Shown here one piece after another: positions 34,827 to 43,170 of a stretch of DNA of 64,000 nt. Position 1 is the stretch's first letter. The number at the start of each line of letters is the position of its first letter. Where the stretch lies: NCBI GenBank assembly GCA_944326525.1, contig CALVEG010000005.1, forward strand, positions 1 through 64,000. The letters are read 5' to 3'. Source of the DNA: Candidatus Gastranaerophilales bacterium (GTDB lineage Bacteria > Cyanobacteriota > Vampirovibrionia > Gastranaerophilales > Gastranaerophilaceae). The translations under genes and the position numbers were made by a program. The notes under the pieces were generated by a model. It was not told the DNA's origin. It saw only the letters and a list, made by a program, of their open reading frames with translations, and ran no database searches.

Positions 34827-35465
34827 ATGAATTATTTTGATTTGGTTAACAAATGTTTGGTTGAACTTAATTACAAACAAGTCAATGCATTTTCCGAATT
34901 AACTAAAAATGATCATAAAAAAATAAAAAACATAATAAATTTGGTAAATACGGAAGTATGTAATTATGACAATTGGGATTTCAAATTAAGGAAAATGACG
35001 ATTAATCTTCCGCCCAAAACATCAGAGTTGGACAATCCTATAGACGGAAGAATAGCATCATTGGTAATAGACGGGCATGTGTACAAATATTTTGACAAAC
35101 CCGAAGTATATATAAATGGGGATGCTCCTTCTAAAACGTGGGGAAGATTTAATGACAAGCTTTTGCTTCCTGAATTTGAAGAAGAAAAAAGTATAAATAT
35201 AGTTTACTACACGGCAAATTCAGCGGTAGACACGGAAGGGAATGAAAAGAAATATTTGGAAAACGAAACCGACAAATCGCTAATTCCGGAAATATTTGCA
35301 GAATCAATTTTGGTTTACGGTACTTGTATGCGCTTAAAGGCAAATCCGCAGCATGTAAAATTCGGATATTGGATGAGCATGTTCAATAGTGCCTTGGCGA
35401 CCATGCGTGCAAAAATTAAAATTGATGCTGAGGCGGCACCCTATGTAAATATGCACAGATACTAG
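34827..35465 (+). CDS. Head-completion/adaptor protein (P22 gp4-like)
   Basis: A 212-residue protein with the pattern of phage head-to-tail adaptors: an N-terminal helical part (FDLVNKCLVELNYKQVNAF; then IKNIINLVNTEVCNYDNWDFKLRK) and a beta-rich middle (IDGRIASLVIDGHVYKYF). A C-terminal helix follows, with SILVYGTCMRLKANPQHVKFGYW. The NxEVxxxxxWDFxxR feature is common in podovirus adaptors. A GAGGAG site precedes the ATG. Role inferred from these features and from the neighbouring coat and portal genes. Confidence 0.65.
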   Translation: MNYFDLVNKCLVELNYKQVNAFSELTKNDHKKIKNIINLVNTEVCNYDNWDFKLRKMTINLPPKTSELDNPIDGRIASLVIDGHVYKYFDKPEVYINGDAPSKTWGRFNDKLLLPEFEEEKSINIVYYTANSAVDTEGNEKKYLENETDKSLIPEIFAESILVYGTCMRLKANPQHVKFGYWMSMFNSALATMRAKIKIDAEAAPYVNMHRY

Positions 35466-35603
35466 GTTTTAGAAAAATTGCATAAAAAAAACAGGAAGTT
35501 TTCATTCCCCCCTGTTAAGATTTACACTAGCCGAAATATAAATAGCAATATTATTATACAATTTTTTTTCAAAAAGTACAAACTTTACTAAGAAATGTAA
35601 ATT

Positions 35604-36038
35604 ATGGACAGATTAACACAACAACAAAAACGATTTGTAATCGAATATATAAAATCGCTGGATGGTGAACTATCGGCGCAAAAGGCGGGATATAAATCTA
35701 AAGATTTGAAATTAATTTCGAATACACTTCTTTCTAACAAGCTTGTAATAAATGAAATAAAAGAGCAGTTAAAGAATCAAATATCGTCATTGAGAGTAAA
35801 CAAAGGTTACGTAATTCAGAAACTTTTGCAGATAGCGGAGTTTTCGCTCGAGGAGGAGGAAGTTCTGGATAAAGAGGGAAACTTGACCGGAAAGAAAAAA
35901 TTACGTGATACATCCGCTGGTTTAAAGGCGTTAGAAAGTCTTTGCAAATATCTTGGATTTAATTCAGATAACGAAGAAACCGAATATAGGCAGGCGAAAA
36001 TTATTACGATTTCAAATCTGGACGATGACAAAATTTAA
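35604..36038 (+). CDS. Terminase small subunit
   Basis: A 144-residue Terminase_2-type protein. LTQQQKRFVIEYIKSLDGELSAQKAGY (split over about 4-30) is the typical N-terminal helix-turn-helix start. VNKGYVIQKLLQIAEF and GLKALESLCKYLGF (about 111-124) match the family's C-terminal helices. It recognises phage DNA and positions the large subunit. It is separated from terL by ~2.7 kb, which is unusual. No clear Shine-Dalgarno sequence precedes the ATG. Confidence 0.82.
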   Translation: MDRLTQQQKRFVIEYIKSLDGELSAQKAGYKSKDLKLISNTLLSNKLVINEIKEQLKNQISSLRVNKGYVIQKLLQIAEFSLEEEEVLDKEGNLTGKKKLRDTSAGLKALESLCKYLGFNSDNEETEYRQAKIITISNLDDDKI

Positions 36039-36056
36039 TAAAGGAGTAGAAGAGAA

Positions 36057-36428
36057 ATGAAAAATAAAGACGAAGATATTGAAGAAATGCTTTTAGGATC
36101 TGCTTCTCTGGATGATTTGATACGAATGAAGATAGAGTCTGAATTCCAAGATGAGATGAAGAAGGCTCAGGAAAATAAGCTAAACAGAGAAAAAAAGATT
36201 TACACAAAAATTTCTGAAGTTCCGAAGGGTTATATTTTTTCAAAACATGCTGTTTTCAAGTATTACAACAGGCATAACAAATTGGAAACCTACATAAACG
36301 GAATTCAAGCGGATGCACTTTTAGGACTTCAAAATAATATCAGAGGAAAAATTTTAAATGGAGAAATGAGTACATTTTCGACAGATGAAGCTTATGTAAA
36401 GTTTGAAAAAGTATGTGTAAATTCTTAA
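36057..36428 (+). CDS. Phage-island protein of unknown function
   Basis: A 123-residue charged protein with an AAGGAG site. The N-terminal 50 residues are acidic/basic helix (EEMLLGSASLDDLIRMKIE). The middle has an IFSKHAVFKYYNRHNKLETYING segment and the C-terminus is beta-like. Its end overlaps the GNAT start by 16 bases, so the two genes are coupled. I do not recognise a family; position between TerS and portal suggests a packaging-linked or accessory role. Confidence 0.6.
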   Translation: MKNKDEDIEEMLLGSASLDDLIRMKIESEFQDEMKKAQENKLNREKKIYTKISEVPKGYIFSKHAVFKYYNRHNKLETYINGIQADALLGLQNNIRGKILNGEMSTFSTDEAYVKFEKVCVNS

Positions 36429-36958
36429 GTTTAGTAATAGATAGAGCGCATTCAAGGTTTGAGAATACGGAATATTTATCAAATGTAGTTTTTTTATATT
36501 TGCGATATTCGAAATTTTTAAACGATGACTATGCGCCGGAGGCAAATTATTCAAATATATTATCGAAAATAGAGAGCTGCGGAGGTTTGTTTTATATAGT
36601 TCTAAATTCATCGGGCAGTGATTTTGCGGGATTTATTTATATAGATAATTTGATAGGAAATGCAGACGAAATTCATGGCGGTGAAATTACGGCTTGTTTT
36701 GAGAAGAAATACTGGGGAAAATTTACAAAAACCGTAGCGGACCAATTTTTTGATTATTGTTTTAACACTTTGAAGTTTAAAAAAATAAAAGCACAAATTT
36801 ATCCGTTTAATTCACGAGTCAGAGCGATATTAAAGTATTCAGGCTTTAAAAAAGACGGGGTTTTGCGCGGGGAAACGATGAAAAACGGCAGATTATCGGA
36901 TGTAGAAGTTTACTCGCTGTTAGCAGAAGATAGAAAATTTGTACGCTTAACAGGATGA
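36413..36958 (+). CDS. GNAT-family N-acetyltransferase of the phage island
   Basis: A 181-residue acetyltransferase fold: FAGFIYIDNLIG (central strands), EIHGGEITACFEKKYWGK (about 90-107) and INSRVRAILKYSGF-like FNSRVRAILKYSGFKKDGVLRG (about 141-162), the usual NxxxxxxxxxxGF end of GNAT domains. The acetyl-CoA P-loop Q/RxxGxG/A is weak. Proteins of this type occur beside portal genes in some podoviruses. The start codon lies inside the preceding gene and the stop overlaps the next possible ATG (ATGA). Confidence 0.75.
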   Translation: MCKFLSLVIDRAHSRFENTEYLSNVVFLYLRYSKFLNDDYAPEANYSNILSKIESCGGLFYIVLNSSGSDFAGFIYIDNLIGNADEIHGGEITACFEKKYWGKFTKTVADQFFDYCFNTLKFKKIKAQIYPFNSRVRAILKYSGFKKDGVLRGETMKNGRLSDVEVYSLLAEDRKFVRLTG

Positions 36959-36969
36959 AAGGTAAAGGT

Positions 36970-38637
36970 ATGAAAATAGAAACCGAAGATTTAACAGCAC
37001 AAATAATGCCGGAAGAAGAAAATTATTTAACGGCAGAAATAACAAAAAAATATGACAAGTATGATGATTTACGGAGTTCGCAGATAGCGGATAACAGGAT
37101 AATGCGAGATGCCATTTATAACAATGACATTCCTCGATTAAACGGCTGGGATGATAAAGTTACGCTGCCTGATATTTATGAATTAGCGCAAACTTTAAAG
37201 GCTCATATAAGTGAAAATTTATATTCACATCCGGAGGCGATGTTTGATGTAACCGGTGCGACTCCTGAAAGTCAAAAGTTTGCAAATAAACAGAAATCAA
37301 TGCTTGTGAACACTTTTGAAAACATGAAACTTGAAGATGAAATCGAAAAAATCATTAACGGGATAGTAGAAACAGGTGAATGCACGCTTTTTGTAGGTTG
37401 GGAAACAAAAATTAAGCGTATCAGAAGGGTTTTAAGCTTGCAGGAACAGTTGGAAGATCCTCTTAACAGACCGTTTACGATAGAAGAAAAAATTGTTTAT
37501 GACAATGCGAAAGTGAAATATATAAAGCCGGAAGATTTTGTCTTTGACACAACTGACCGTGACAATTGGGACAGATGCGCAAAGATTTATAGAACATATT
37601 CTACGTTTGACGAAATTTGTTCAGACAAATCGAATAATATGCTGACGGAAGAAAAATTAGAGAAGTTGAAAGGAGTGGTGGCAGGTAAAAAATCAAGAAC
37701 TTATGATAAATCGGTATCCGAAAACAAATTGGAAATACTGGAGTATTGGGGCGATATAGAACTTTCAAATGGTAAATTGCTGAAAAATTGGCTTGTAACG
37801 GTAGCGGCAAGACAAGAAATAATAAGATTTGAACCAAATCCGTTTGTAATTAATCCTTTTATTTATGCGAACATAATCGAATCTCCGTCGACAGGTAGAG
37901 GAATTTCGCCTTTGAGGGTAGCACTGATTTTGAACAATATATCATCGACGATTTTAAACAAGCAGATAGATGCACTTGCTTTAACCATGAATCCTCCGTA
38001 TTTGGCTCCAAAAGGTTCATTTAGCGGGGAACAAGTTGTTAAACCAGGTAAAATTATCGAATATGATTCAGCCTTAATGCCGAACCAGCCGATACCTTTG
38101 AATTTTGACAAAGCTATGGTCGGATGGGATTTCTTAAATTACTTTAAATCAACTATAGAAAGTGCGACGGGAATTTTCAAAAATATGGCCGGCAACACTC
38201 AATCGACGGCAAGAACTGCGACAGAGCTTAATTATTCTGCAAATGGTCAGGAAGCGAGATTGAATATGCTGCTAGATGCGATAAACAGAAAAGTAATAGT
38301 TCCGATGGTAGAAAAAACAGCCGACATAATAGCTAACTTTAAACTCGGAACAGAGCTTATCGGGATTTATGATAAAGGTGAAGTTTCGTTTTTAGAAATT
38401 GATGATAAAATCCGAAATGGCAGCTACATTTACCGATATGGTGACAGGAAGGCATCATTTGAGAGAAAAATGCGCTTAAAAGAGCTTTTTGAAGTTGTTA
38501 AATCATTTGCGGAAGTTCAAGAAGTTTCGCAAAAGGTAGATTGGTTAGAGTGTTTCAAATTCGCGCTGGAACAATACGGAATAGAAAATGCAAATAATTT
38601 TTTGAAAAGTGAAGAAGTTTCAGCGGATAAACAATAG
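36970..38637 (+). CDS. Phage portal protein
   Basis: A 555-residue protein (from the ATG with AAAGG 7 bases upstream; an alternative ATG at 36955 overlaps the GNAT stop). Portal features of the podovirus type: RIMRDAIYNNDIPRLNGWDDKVTLPD near the N-terminus (split over about 40-65), NPFIYANIIESPSTGRGISPL (about 298-318), the wing/clip region with ALTMNPPYL, and MAGNTQSTARTATELNYSANGQEARL (about 412-437). The dodecameric portal forms the DNA channel through which terminase packages the genome. Confidence 0.85.
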   Translation: MKIETEDLTAQIMPEEENYLTAEITKKYDKYDDLRSSQIADNRIMRDAIYNNDIPRLNGWDDKVTLPDIYELAQTLKAHISENLYSHPEAMFDVTGATPESQKFANKQKSMLVNTFENMKLEDEIEKIINGIVETGECTLFVGWETKIKRIRRVLSLQEQLEDPLNRPFTIEEKIVYDNAKVKYIKPEDFVFDTTDRDNWDRCAKIYRTYSTFDEICSDKSNNMLTEEKLEKLKGVVAGKKSRTYDKSVSENKLEILEYWGDIELSNGKLLKNWLVTVAARQEIIRFEPNPFVINPFIYANIIESPSTGRGISPLRVALILNNISSTILNKQIDALALTMNPPYLAPKGSFSGEQVVKPGKIIEYDSALMPNQPIPLNFDKAMVGWDFLNYFKSTIESATGIFKNMAGNTQSTARTATELNYSANGQEARLNMLLDAINRKVIVPMVEKTADIIANFKLGTELIGIYDKGEVSFLEIDDKIRNGSYIYRYGDRKASFERKMRLKELFEVVKSFAEVQEVSQKVDWLECFKFALEQYGIENANNFLKSEEVSADKQ

Positions 38638-38701
38638 AGTTTTGTGTAAAAAAGATCCTCATGTGTTTATTAGTTATTGACATCATTATGACTCTCTTAG
38701 C

Positions 38702-38753
38702 GGGTGCCGTTTAAAATTCTTGCACTTAAAACACTTGTTGCGGCACCCTTTTC
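38702..38753 (+). terminator. Hairpin between portal and terL
   Basis: GGGTGCCG (38702-38709) and CGGCACCC (38741-38748) form a perfect 8-base-pair stem with a 31-base loop and run into TTTTCC. It suggests that terL can be transcribed apart from portal. Confidence 0.5.
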
Positions 38754-38796
38754 CTTAAATGGGAGCGTTTCTTCATTTGCTGAAAAGGAAAGGAAA

Positions 38797-40086
38797 ATGA
38801 AATACAAATTATTAAAAGCGCAGCGGGAATTTTTGGAAATCCCGCATAATTATACATTGGATGTGGCTGTTTACCAAGGCGGATATGGTTCTGGAAAAAC
38901 TTTTGCGGGATCACTTCTTGGAATTTTGCTTTGTTTAAAATTCCCCGGAATAAGAGGGCTTGTTGGGGCGCAGACTTATACTCTTGTGAGGGACACAACA
39001 CTTCAGACATATTTTGAACATTTTGAGAATATGAATTTTCAGGAAGGTATAGATTTTGAATGGTCGTCCTCATTGCAGAAACTTACGTTTCATAATGGCA
39101 GCGAAATCCTTTTTAGACATTTTGATGAGCCTAATAAGTTGAAATCCTTGAACTTAGGTTTTGTAGAAATAGAGGAAATGTCGGATATTCCTTATGACAC
39201 ATTTAAAATGCTATTAAGCAGAATGCGCCAGCAAAAAAAGCCTGAATGGAAGAATTTTACATATCGAATTTTTGCCCACACAAACCCTGAAATGCAAAGA
39301 GGATGGGTGTATAAGACATTCGTAGAGAATCCTTCTCCAAATTACAGACTGATAACAGCACCGACGACACAGAATATATATCTTCCAGACGGCTTTTGCG
39401 AGGAGTTGAAAAAACTTTATGATGAAGAATATTACAACATTTTTGTTTTAGCCCAAAACGGGGAATATAATAAAGGACTTGTCGTAAAGGATTTTACGGA
39501 CGAAAATTTACGTGATATTCAATACTGTCCAGATATGGATCTTCACATAAGCTGTGATTTTAACGTGGATCCGATGGCTTGGGTTTTGGCTCACAAAACC
39601 GAGGATAAAGTTTTTTATTTTGATGAAATTGTAATGGAAAACACGACAACATCTCATGCGTGTGACGAGTTTTGCAGACGCTACCCGAACCATAAAGGAA
39701 AAATCATAATAAACGGCGACGCTTCAGGTGATAACCGTTCTTGTACAAGCGAATACACCAATTACGTAATAATAAAGAAAAAACTTTTACGAGCAGGATA
39801 TGACGTAGAAATTAAGATAAAAGCCTTCAATCCTCCGATAAAAAACAGAATAGCGGCATTCAATGCGAAAGTTCGGACAGCAGACGGGGAAGTTTGCCTT
39901 TTTGTGGATAAGAAGTGCGAAAAGCTCCTCTACAATATTTACAATCTCAAATACAGAGAAGGTTCTTCAAAAATAGATATTCCGACATATCAGCAGATAA
40001 AACAGACCAAAGAATTAAAATTTTTATCGCATCCGATGGATGCAGCATCATACCTGGTGGATTATTACTGGCCGATAAGACTCTAA
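38797..40086 (+). CDS. terL: Terminase large subunit
   Basis: A 429-residue packaging motor. I chose the ATG at 38797 (AAAGGAAAGG site), since upstream sequence contains the hairpin. ATPase: Walker A GGYGSGKT (about 28-35), Walker B LGFVEIEEMSD (about 118-128), then the coupling motif RIFAHTNPE (about 157). RNase-H-like nuclease: Asp in SCDFNVDPMAWVLAH (about 252-266), INGDASGDNR (about 305-314) and a late Asp in HPMDAASYLVDYY. All catalytic parts appear intact, so the enzyme is probably functional. Confidence 0.9.
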   Translation: MKYKLLKAQREFLEIPHNYTLDVAVYQGGYGSGKTFAGSLLGILLCLKFPGIRGLVGAQTYTLVRDTTLQTYFEHFENMNFQEGIDFEWSSSLQKLTFHNGSEILFRHFDEPNKLKSLNLGFVEIEEMSDIPYDTFKMLLSRMRQQKKPEWKNFTYRIFAHTNPEMQRGWVYKTFVENPSPNYRLITAPTTQNIYLPDGFCEELKKLYDEEYYNIFVLAQNGEYNKGLVVKDFTDENLRDIQYCPDMDLHISCDFNVDPMAWVLAHKTEDKVFYFDEIVMENTTTSHACDEFCRRYPNHKGKIIINGDASGDNRSCTSEYTNYVIIKKKLLRAGYDVEIKIKAFNPPIKNRIAAFNAKVRTADGEVCLFVDKKCEKLLYNIYNLKYREGSSKIDIPTYQQIKQTKELKFLSHPMDAASYLVDYYWPIRL

Positions 40087-40123
40087 AACGTGTAAGAAAA
40101 AGCTTTGCAGAAAGGAATTAAAA

Positions 40124-40837
40124 ATGGTGAATTCAATTGATATAGAGAAATTACATAAAAAAGCCGAAATAATAAAAAGACTTTGTCTTAAAGCAGGCGA
40201 GGCATTAGAAAAGGAAGATAATACAGAGATAATGGATGGCTGGAAAAAGCTTGACGGATTTCACGAGCCGAAAACAAATTTTAAAGGTGTTTTGTATTCG
40301 GACGGACAGGAATACGTAATTTGTTATTTGGGAACAGATTGCAAAAGTGTAAAAGATCATATTGAAAATATAATAATGGGAATTTTTGGAAAGACCCTTC
40401 AAATGCGAATAGCAAATTACTATTACACAAAATGCAAGGAAAAATTTGGGATATATAATGACAAATTGACGTTGGCCGGTCATAGTGAAGGCGGAACGGA
40501 AGCAACTTACACGGGGATAAAAAACAGGGTAAAAGTTATAACTTATAATGTTTATGGTTTAAGCCGCAGACTTTATGACGTTAAAGCAGACTATTCAAAT
40601 CTTGTAACCAATTATCGAGAGGCCTCAGATCTTGTTTCAAAGATGAAAGAGAACCCTGGTCGAACATATATTATTCCAACAGTAGTAAAGCAATGTTTTA
40701 TAAAGCGGATTTTCGGCTCAATAAAATCGCACAGATTAGAAAATTTAGGAGATTGTCAAAATGCAATTCCACTGGAAGAATATATGTTAACTCATCCTCG
40801 TTTTATAAATTCTTATAAATTATTAAAAAAATTATAA
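40124..40837 (+). CDS. Lipase-like alpha/beta-hydrolase protein of the phage island
   Basis: A 237-residue protein with a lipase nucleophile elbow LAGHSEGGTEA (about residues 119-129, Ser in GHSEG), preceded by YVICYLGTDCKSVKDHIENI (about 63-82). This layout matches class-3 lipase or Mbeg1-like phage proteins. A candidate Asp/His partner is not clear. The C-terminal part is basic and helical. There is no signal peptide. An AAAGGA site precedes the ATG. Such a hydrolase might act at lysis or injection, but that is inference. Confidence 0.6.
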   Translation: MVNSIDIEKLHKKAEIIKRLCLKAGEALEKEDNTEIMDGWKKLDGFHEPKTNFKGVLYSDGQEYVICYLGTDCKSVKDHIENIIMGIFGKTLQMRIANYYYTKCKEKFGIYNDKLTLAGHSEGGTEATYTGIKNRVKVITYNVYGLSRRLYDVKADYSNLVTNYREASDLVSKMKENPGRTYIIPTVVKQCFIKRIFGSIKSHRLENLGDCQNAIPLEEYMLTHPRFINSYKLLKKL

Positions 40838-40883
40838 AGCGTATTATCGAGTTGTGGCAGGTGAAGAAGCAAAGGAAAATAAA

Positions 40884-41114
40884 ATGGAATGTTTGTTAAA
40901 TTATGCACCGATTTTAGTTGCAGTGATGATATTTTTAATTCAACAACGAATAGTAATAACGCCGGAACAGTTGGAGAAAAAACACCGTGAAATTATAGAA
41001 GATATAGAAGAAAAGTTTGTTACGATTCACAGTTTTAATGATTTAAAAGAACATTTTGGTGAAATGAAAGAAAAAATAGATAAGATTTATGATTTTATAA
41101 TAACGGTGAAGTAA
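40884..41114 (+). CDS. Small membrane protein with coiled-coil tail
   Basis: A 76-residue protein, started at the ATG at 40884 with AAAGGAAA upstream (a GTG at 40854 is possible). One N-terminal membrane helix (LLNYAPILVAVMIFLIQQ, about 3-20) is followed by a charged helix (LEKKHREIIEDIEEKF) to the end. It closes the phage-like island. Topology resembles single-helix phage membrane proteins (holin- or spanin-like), but sequence alone does not prove a lysis role. Confidence 0.55.
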   Translation: MECLLNYAPILVAVMIFLIQQRIVITPEQLEKKHREIIEDIEEKFVTIHSFNDLKEHFGEMKEKIDKIYDFIITVK

Positions 41115-41256
41115 AAGAAATAAACGAAAAAAGTTAAATGTAAAGAAATGTAAAAAATGCTATAAAAAAGCCGTTATAATTTAAAGTTTACCAAAAGAAA
41201 TACCGAAACACATGGCAAAGAAATGTTACTAGACATGTGAAAGGAAAGCATACTCA

Positions 41257-43005
41257 ATGGGATTGGCAGCAACACAAGCGAGATTTTTAGGCATAACAGC
41301 CAGAAAAGCTAACTGTGAATTTCAATCAATGCAGATAGCTCAGCAAAAGCTGTCACTTACTCGTGAGTTGGAAAAAGCAACTCAAGAATATCAGAGTGCT
41401 TTGAATGCATCAAAACTTATTTGGGATCCGGATGGAAGTGGCGAAAATGTTTATGATTTAAGTTACAATATAATGATGACTCCGTCAGCTGTAAACAACT
41501 TTACTCCATATATGATATCAGCTCGTGATGGAAAAATTGTTTTAAATAGTAAAATGGCAGCAGCAGCGGAAGCCGCAGGTATTCCAAAAGAAGGCTGTGA
41601 TCCGAATGCAGATCCTGATATGTACACTAAATTCTTAAATTATATGGTAAAATTTGGCGGAATGAGTCAATCTCACGCTGATTCTTGTAAAGCTGCAGGT
41701 TTGTTGGAAGATGTTGGTCTTGGTGCTCCATTACTCGATAAAACAACAGCTTCCGAAATGGGTATTAATGATTTACTTGCATATTTGGATATAATGATTT
41801 CAAACGAAAATACATTAAGCGGAGAAGATAAGGCTCTTGTTGATGCTTTGAAATTTAATTTTGGTGTTGGATCTGATGGAAATCCGATTCCGGATTTGAA
41901 TTTGCAAACAGCGTTGGATGATAAGGGTGATGCAAATCAAAACTACTTTGTAGTAAACGGAAATAGAACCTCAGAAACTGAATTTGATTTAACAGATTTG
42001 TTGACTAATGATATTACATTTGCACAAACCGGTGATAAAAACAAGAACGGTTTTTGGAAGAAGATAGTTGCCGGAGTCGCAGCTGCATTTACCGGAGGAT
42101 TTGCATTCTGGACGTATAACGGCATTTTAGATATGTTAAATTACTCAATGGGAGAAATTCCAGAGGGTGGTACTCCTGCTGATATGGCTTTATTATCATT
42201 TTTAGATGAAATGTTTATGGGTTATGCAGAGTTATTGGATATTGAAAATGCAGATAAGACAACACAAAACTCTTTCCAATATGCAATTCAAGAAACCTTA
42301 GCTTTATTAAGTGGTAGCAATGATCTTGGAAATAGAAACCATTCTATAGATGCATTTAATGATGCCGTAAAAGGTGCAAATGATTATAACGGATGGGTTA
42401 CCAAAGGTGCAAATAAAAATAAAAACTATGGTACAAGAGCAATAAGTTTATCAAACTTAGCAGAATCCTTTATGACATTATATGCACAGGCAGAAAACGG
42501 TTTTGATCAGTCATATTATATAAATAAAAGAGCAGATCAATCAAGTTATGTAACAGATGATCCATATTATATGTGGGTAATCGGAGATCCTGATGCAGAA
42601 ACAACAATGGATATGTACGTTGCAGAATTTTACAGTGCATTATTCAATAATATCTGTCAAAACGGATGGGTAGAAAATGAACGAATAGATGATAAAGAAT
42701 ACTTAAGTAACAGCTTATTGAATGCACAATACTTTATAACATCAATGAGCAGCGACAATTATTACTACCAAGACAGATATACAGAGAACGGTTATGTAGC
42801 AGAAGTTACTGATGATGATGCTATAACTCAGGCAGAACTTGCATATACTCTTAAAAAGAACAAGTTGAACAGTAAAGAAGAAGAACTTGATTTAGATATG
42901 CAAAAGCTTGATTTAGAAATATCCGCATTGTCAACTGAATATGAAACAGTTAAACAGATGATCAATAATAACGTAGAAAAAACATTTACAATGTTCAATT
43001 CATAG
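41257..43005 (+). CDS. Protein with paired terminal helices, possible surface or axial protein
   Basis: A 582-residue protein without a signal peptide. The N-terminus (MGLAATQARFLGITARK, then FQSMQIAQQKLSLTRELEKA) is a long amphipathic helix. The C-terminus (AELAYTLKKNKLNSKEEELD, then LDLEISALSTEYETVKQMIN) is a long helical coil ending NVEKTFTMF. In between is a soluble region with a Gly/Ala-rich hydrophobic stretch (KKIVAGVAAAFTGGFAFW, about 269-286). Terminal helices that pair around a variable middle are a hallmark of flagellin/hook-type axial and some type III export substrates, which lack signal peptides. That relation is inference. GAAAGGAAAG is the likely ribosome binding site. Confidence 0.6.
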   Translation: MGLAATQARFLGITARKANCEFQSMQIAQQKLSLTRELEKATQEYQSALNASKLIWDPDGSGENVYDLSYNIMMTPSAVNNFTPYMISARDGKIVLNSKMAAAAEAAGIPKEGCDPNADPDMYTKFLNYMVKFGGMSQSHADSCKAAGLLEDVGLGAPLLDKTTASEMGINDLLAYLDIMISNENTLSGEDKALVDALKFNFGVGSDGNPIPDLNLQTALDDKGDANQNYFVVNGNRTSETEFDLTDLLTNDITFAQTGDKNKNGFWKKIVAGVAAAFTGGFAFWTYNGILDMLNYSMGEIPEGGTPADMALLSFLDEMFMGYAELLDIENADKTTQNSFQYAIQETLALLSGSNDLGNRNHSIDAFNDAVKGANDYNGWVTKGANKNKNYGTRAISLSNLAESFMTLYAQAENGFDQSYYINKRADQSSYVTDDPYYMWVIGDPDAETTMDMYVAEFYSALFNNICQNGWVENERIDDKEYLSNSLLNAQYFITSMSSDNYYYQDRYTENGYVAEVTDDDAITQAELAYTLKKNKLNSKEEELDLDMQKLDLEISALSTEYETVKQMINNNVEKTFTMFNS

Positions 43006-43032
43006 AAAAAGTCAGATAATATCTGACTTTTT
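43006..43032 (+). terminator. Rho-independent terminator
   Basis: AAAAAGTCAGAT / ATCTGACTTTTT stem directly after the stop codon at 43005. Confidence 0.85.
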
Positions 43033-43064
43033 GTAGCAATTAAATTTTTAATACGTTTACAAGA

Positions 43065-43099
43065 AATAATGTTTTATGATATAAAACATTATTTTTTTA
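43065..43099 (+). terminator. Second hairpin before secA
   Basis: AATAATGTTTTAT / ATAAAACATTATT, a perfect 13-base-pair stem with a T-run. It follows the first terminator by about 30 bases, a tandem arrangement. Confidence 0.6.
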
Positions 43100-43170
43100 T
43101 TAAGGAGTGTGAAAATCCCTTTGTCTATGATAAAATCTAAACATCAAGACTAGGAGAGGAAAATTTTATA

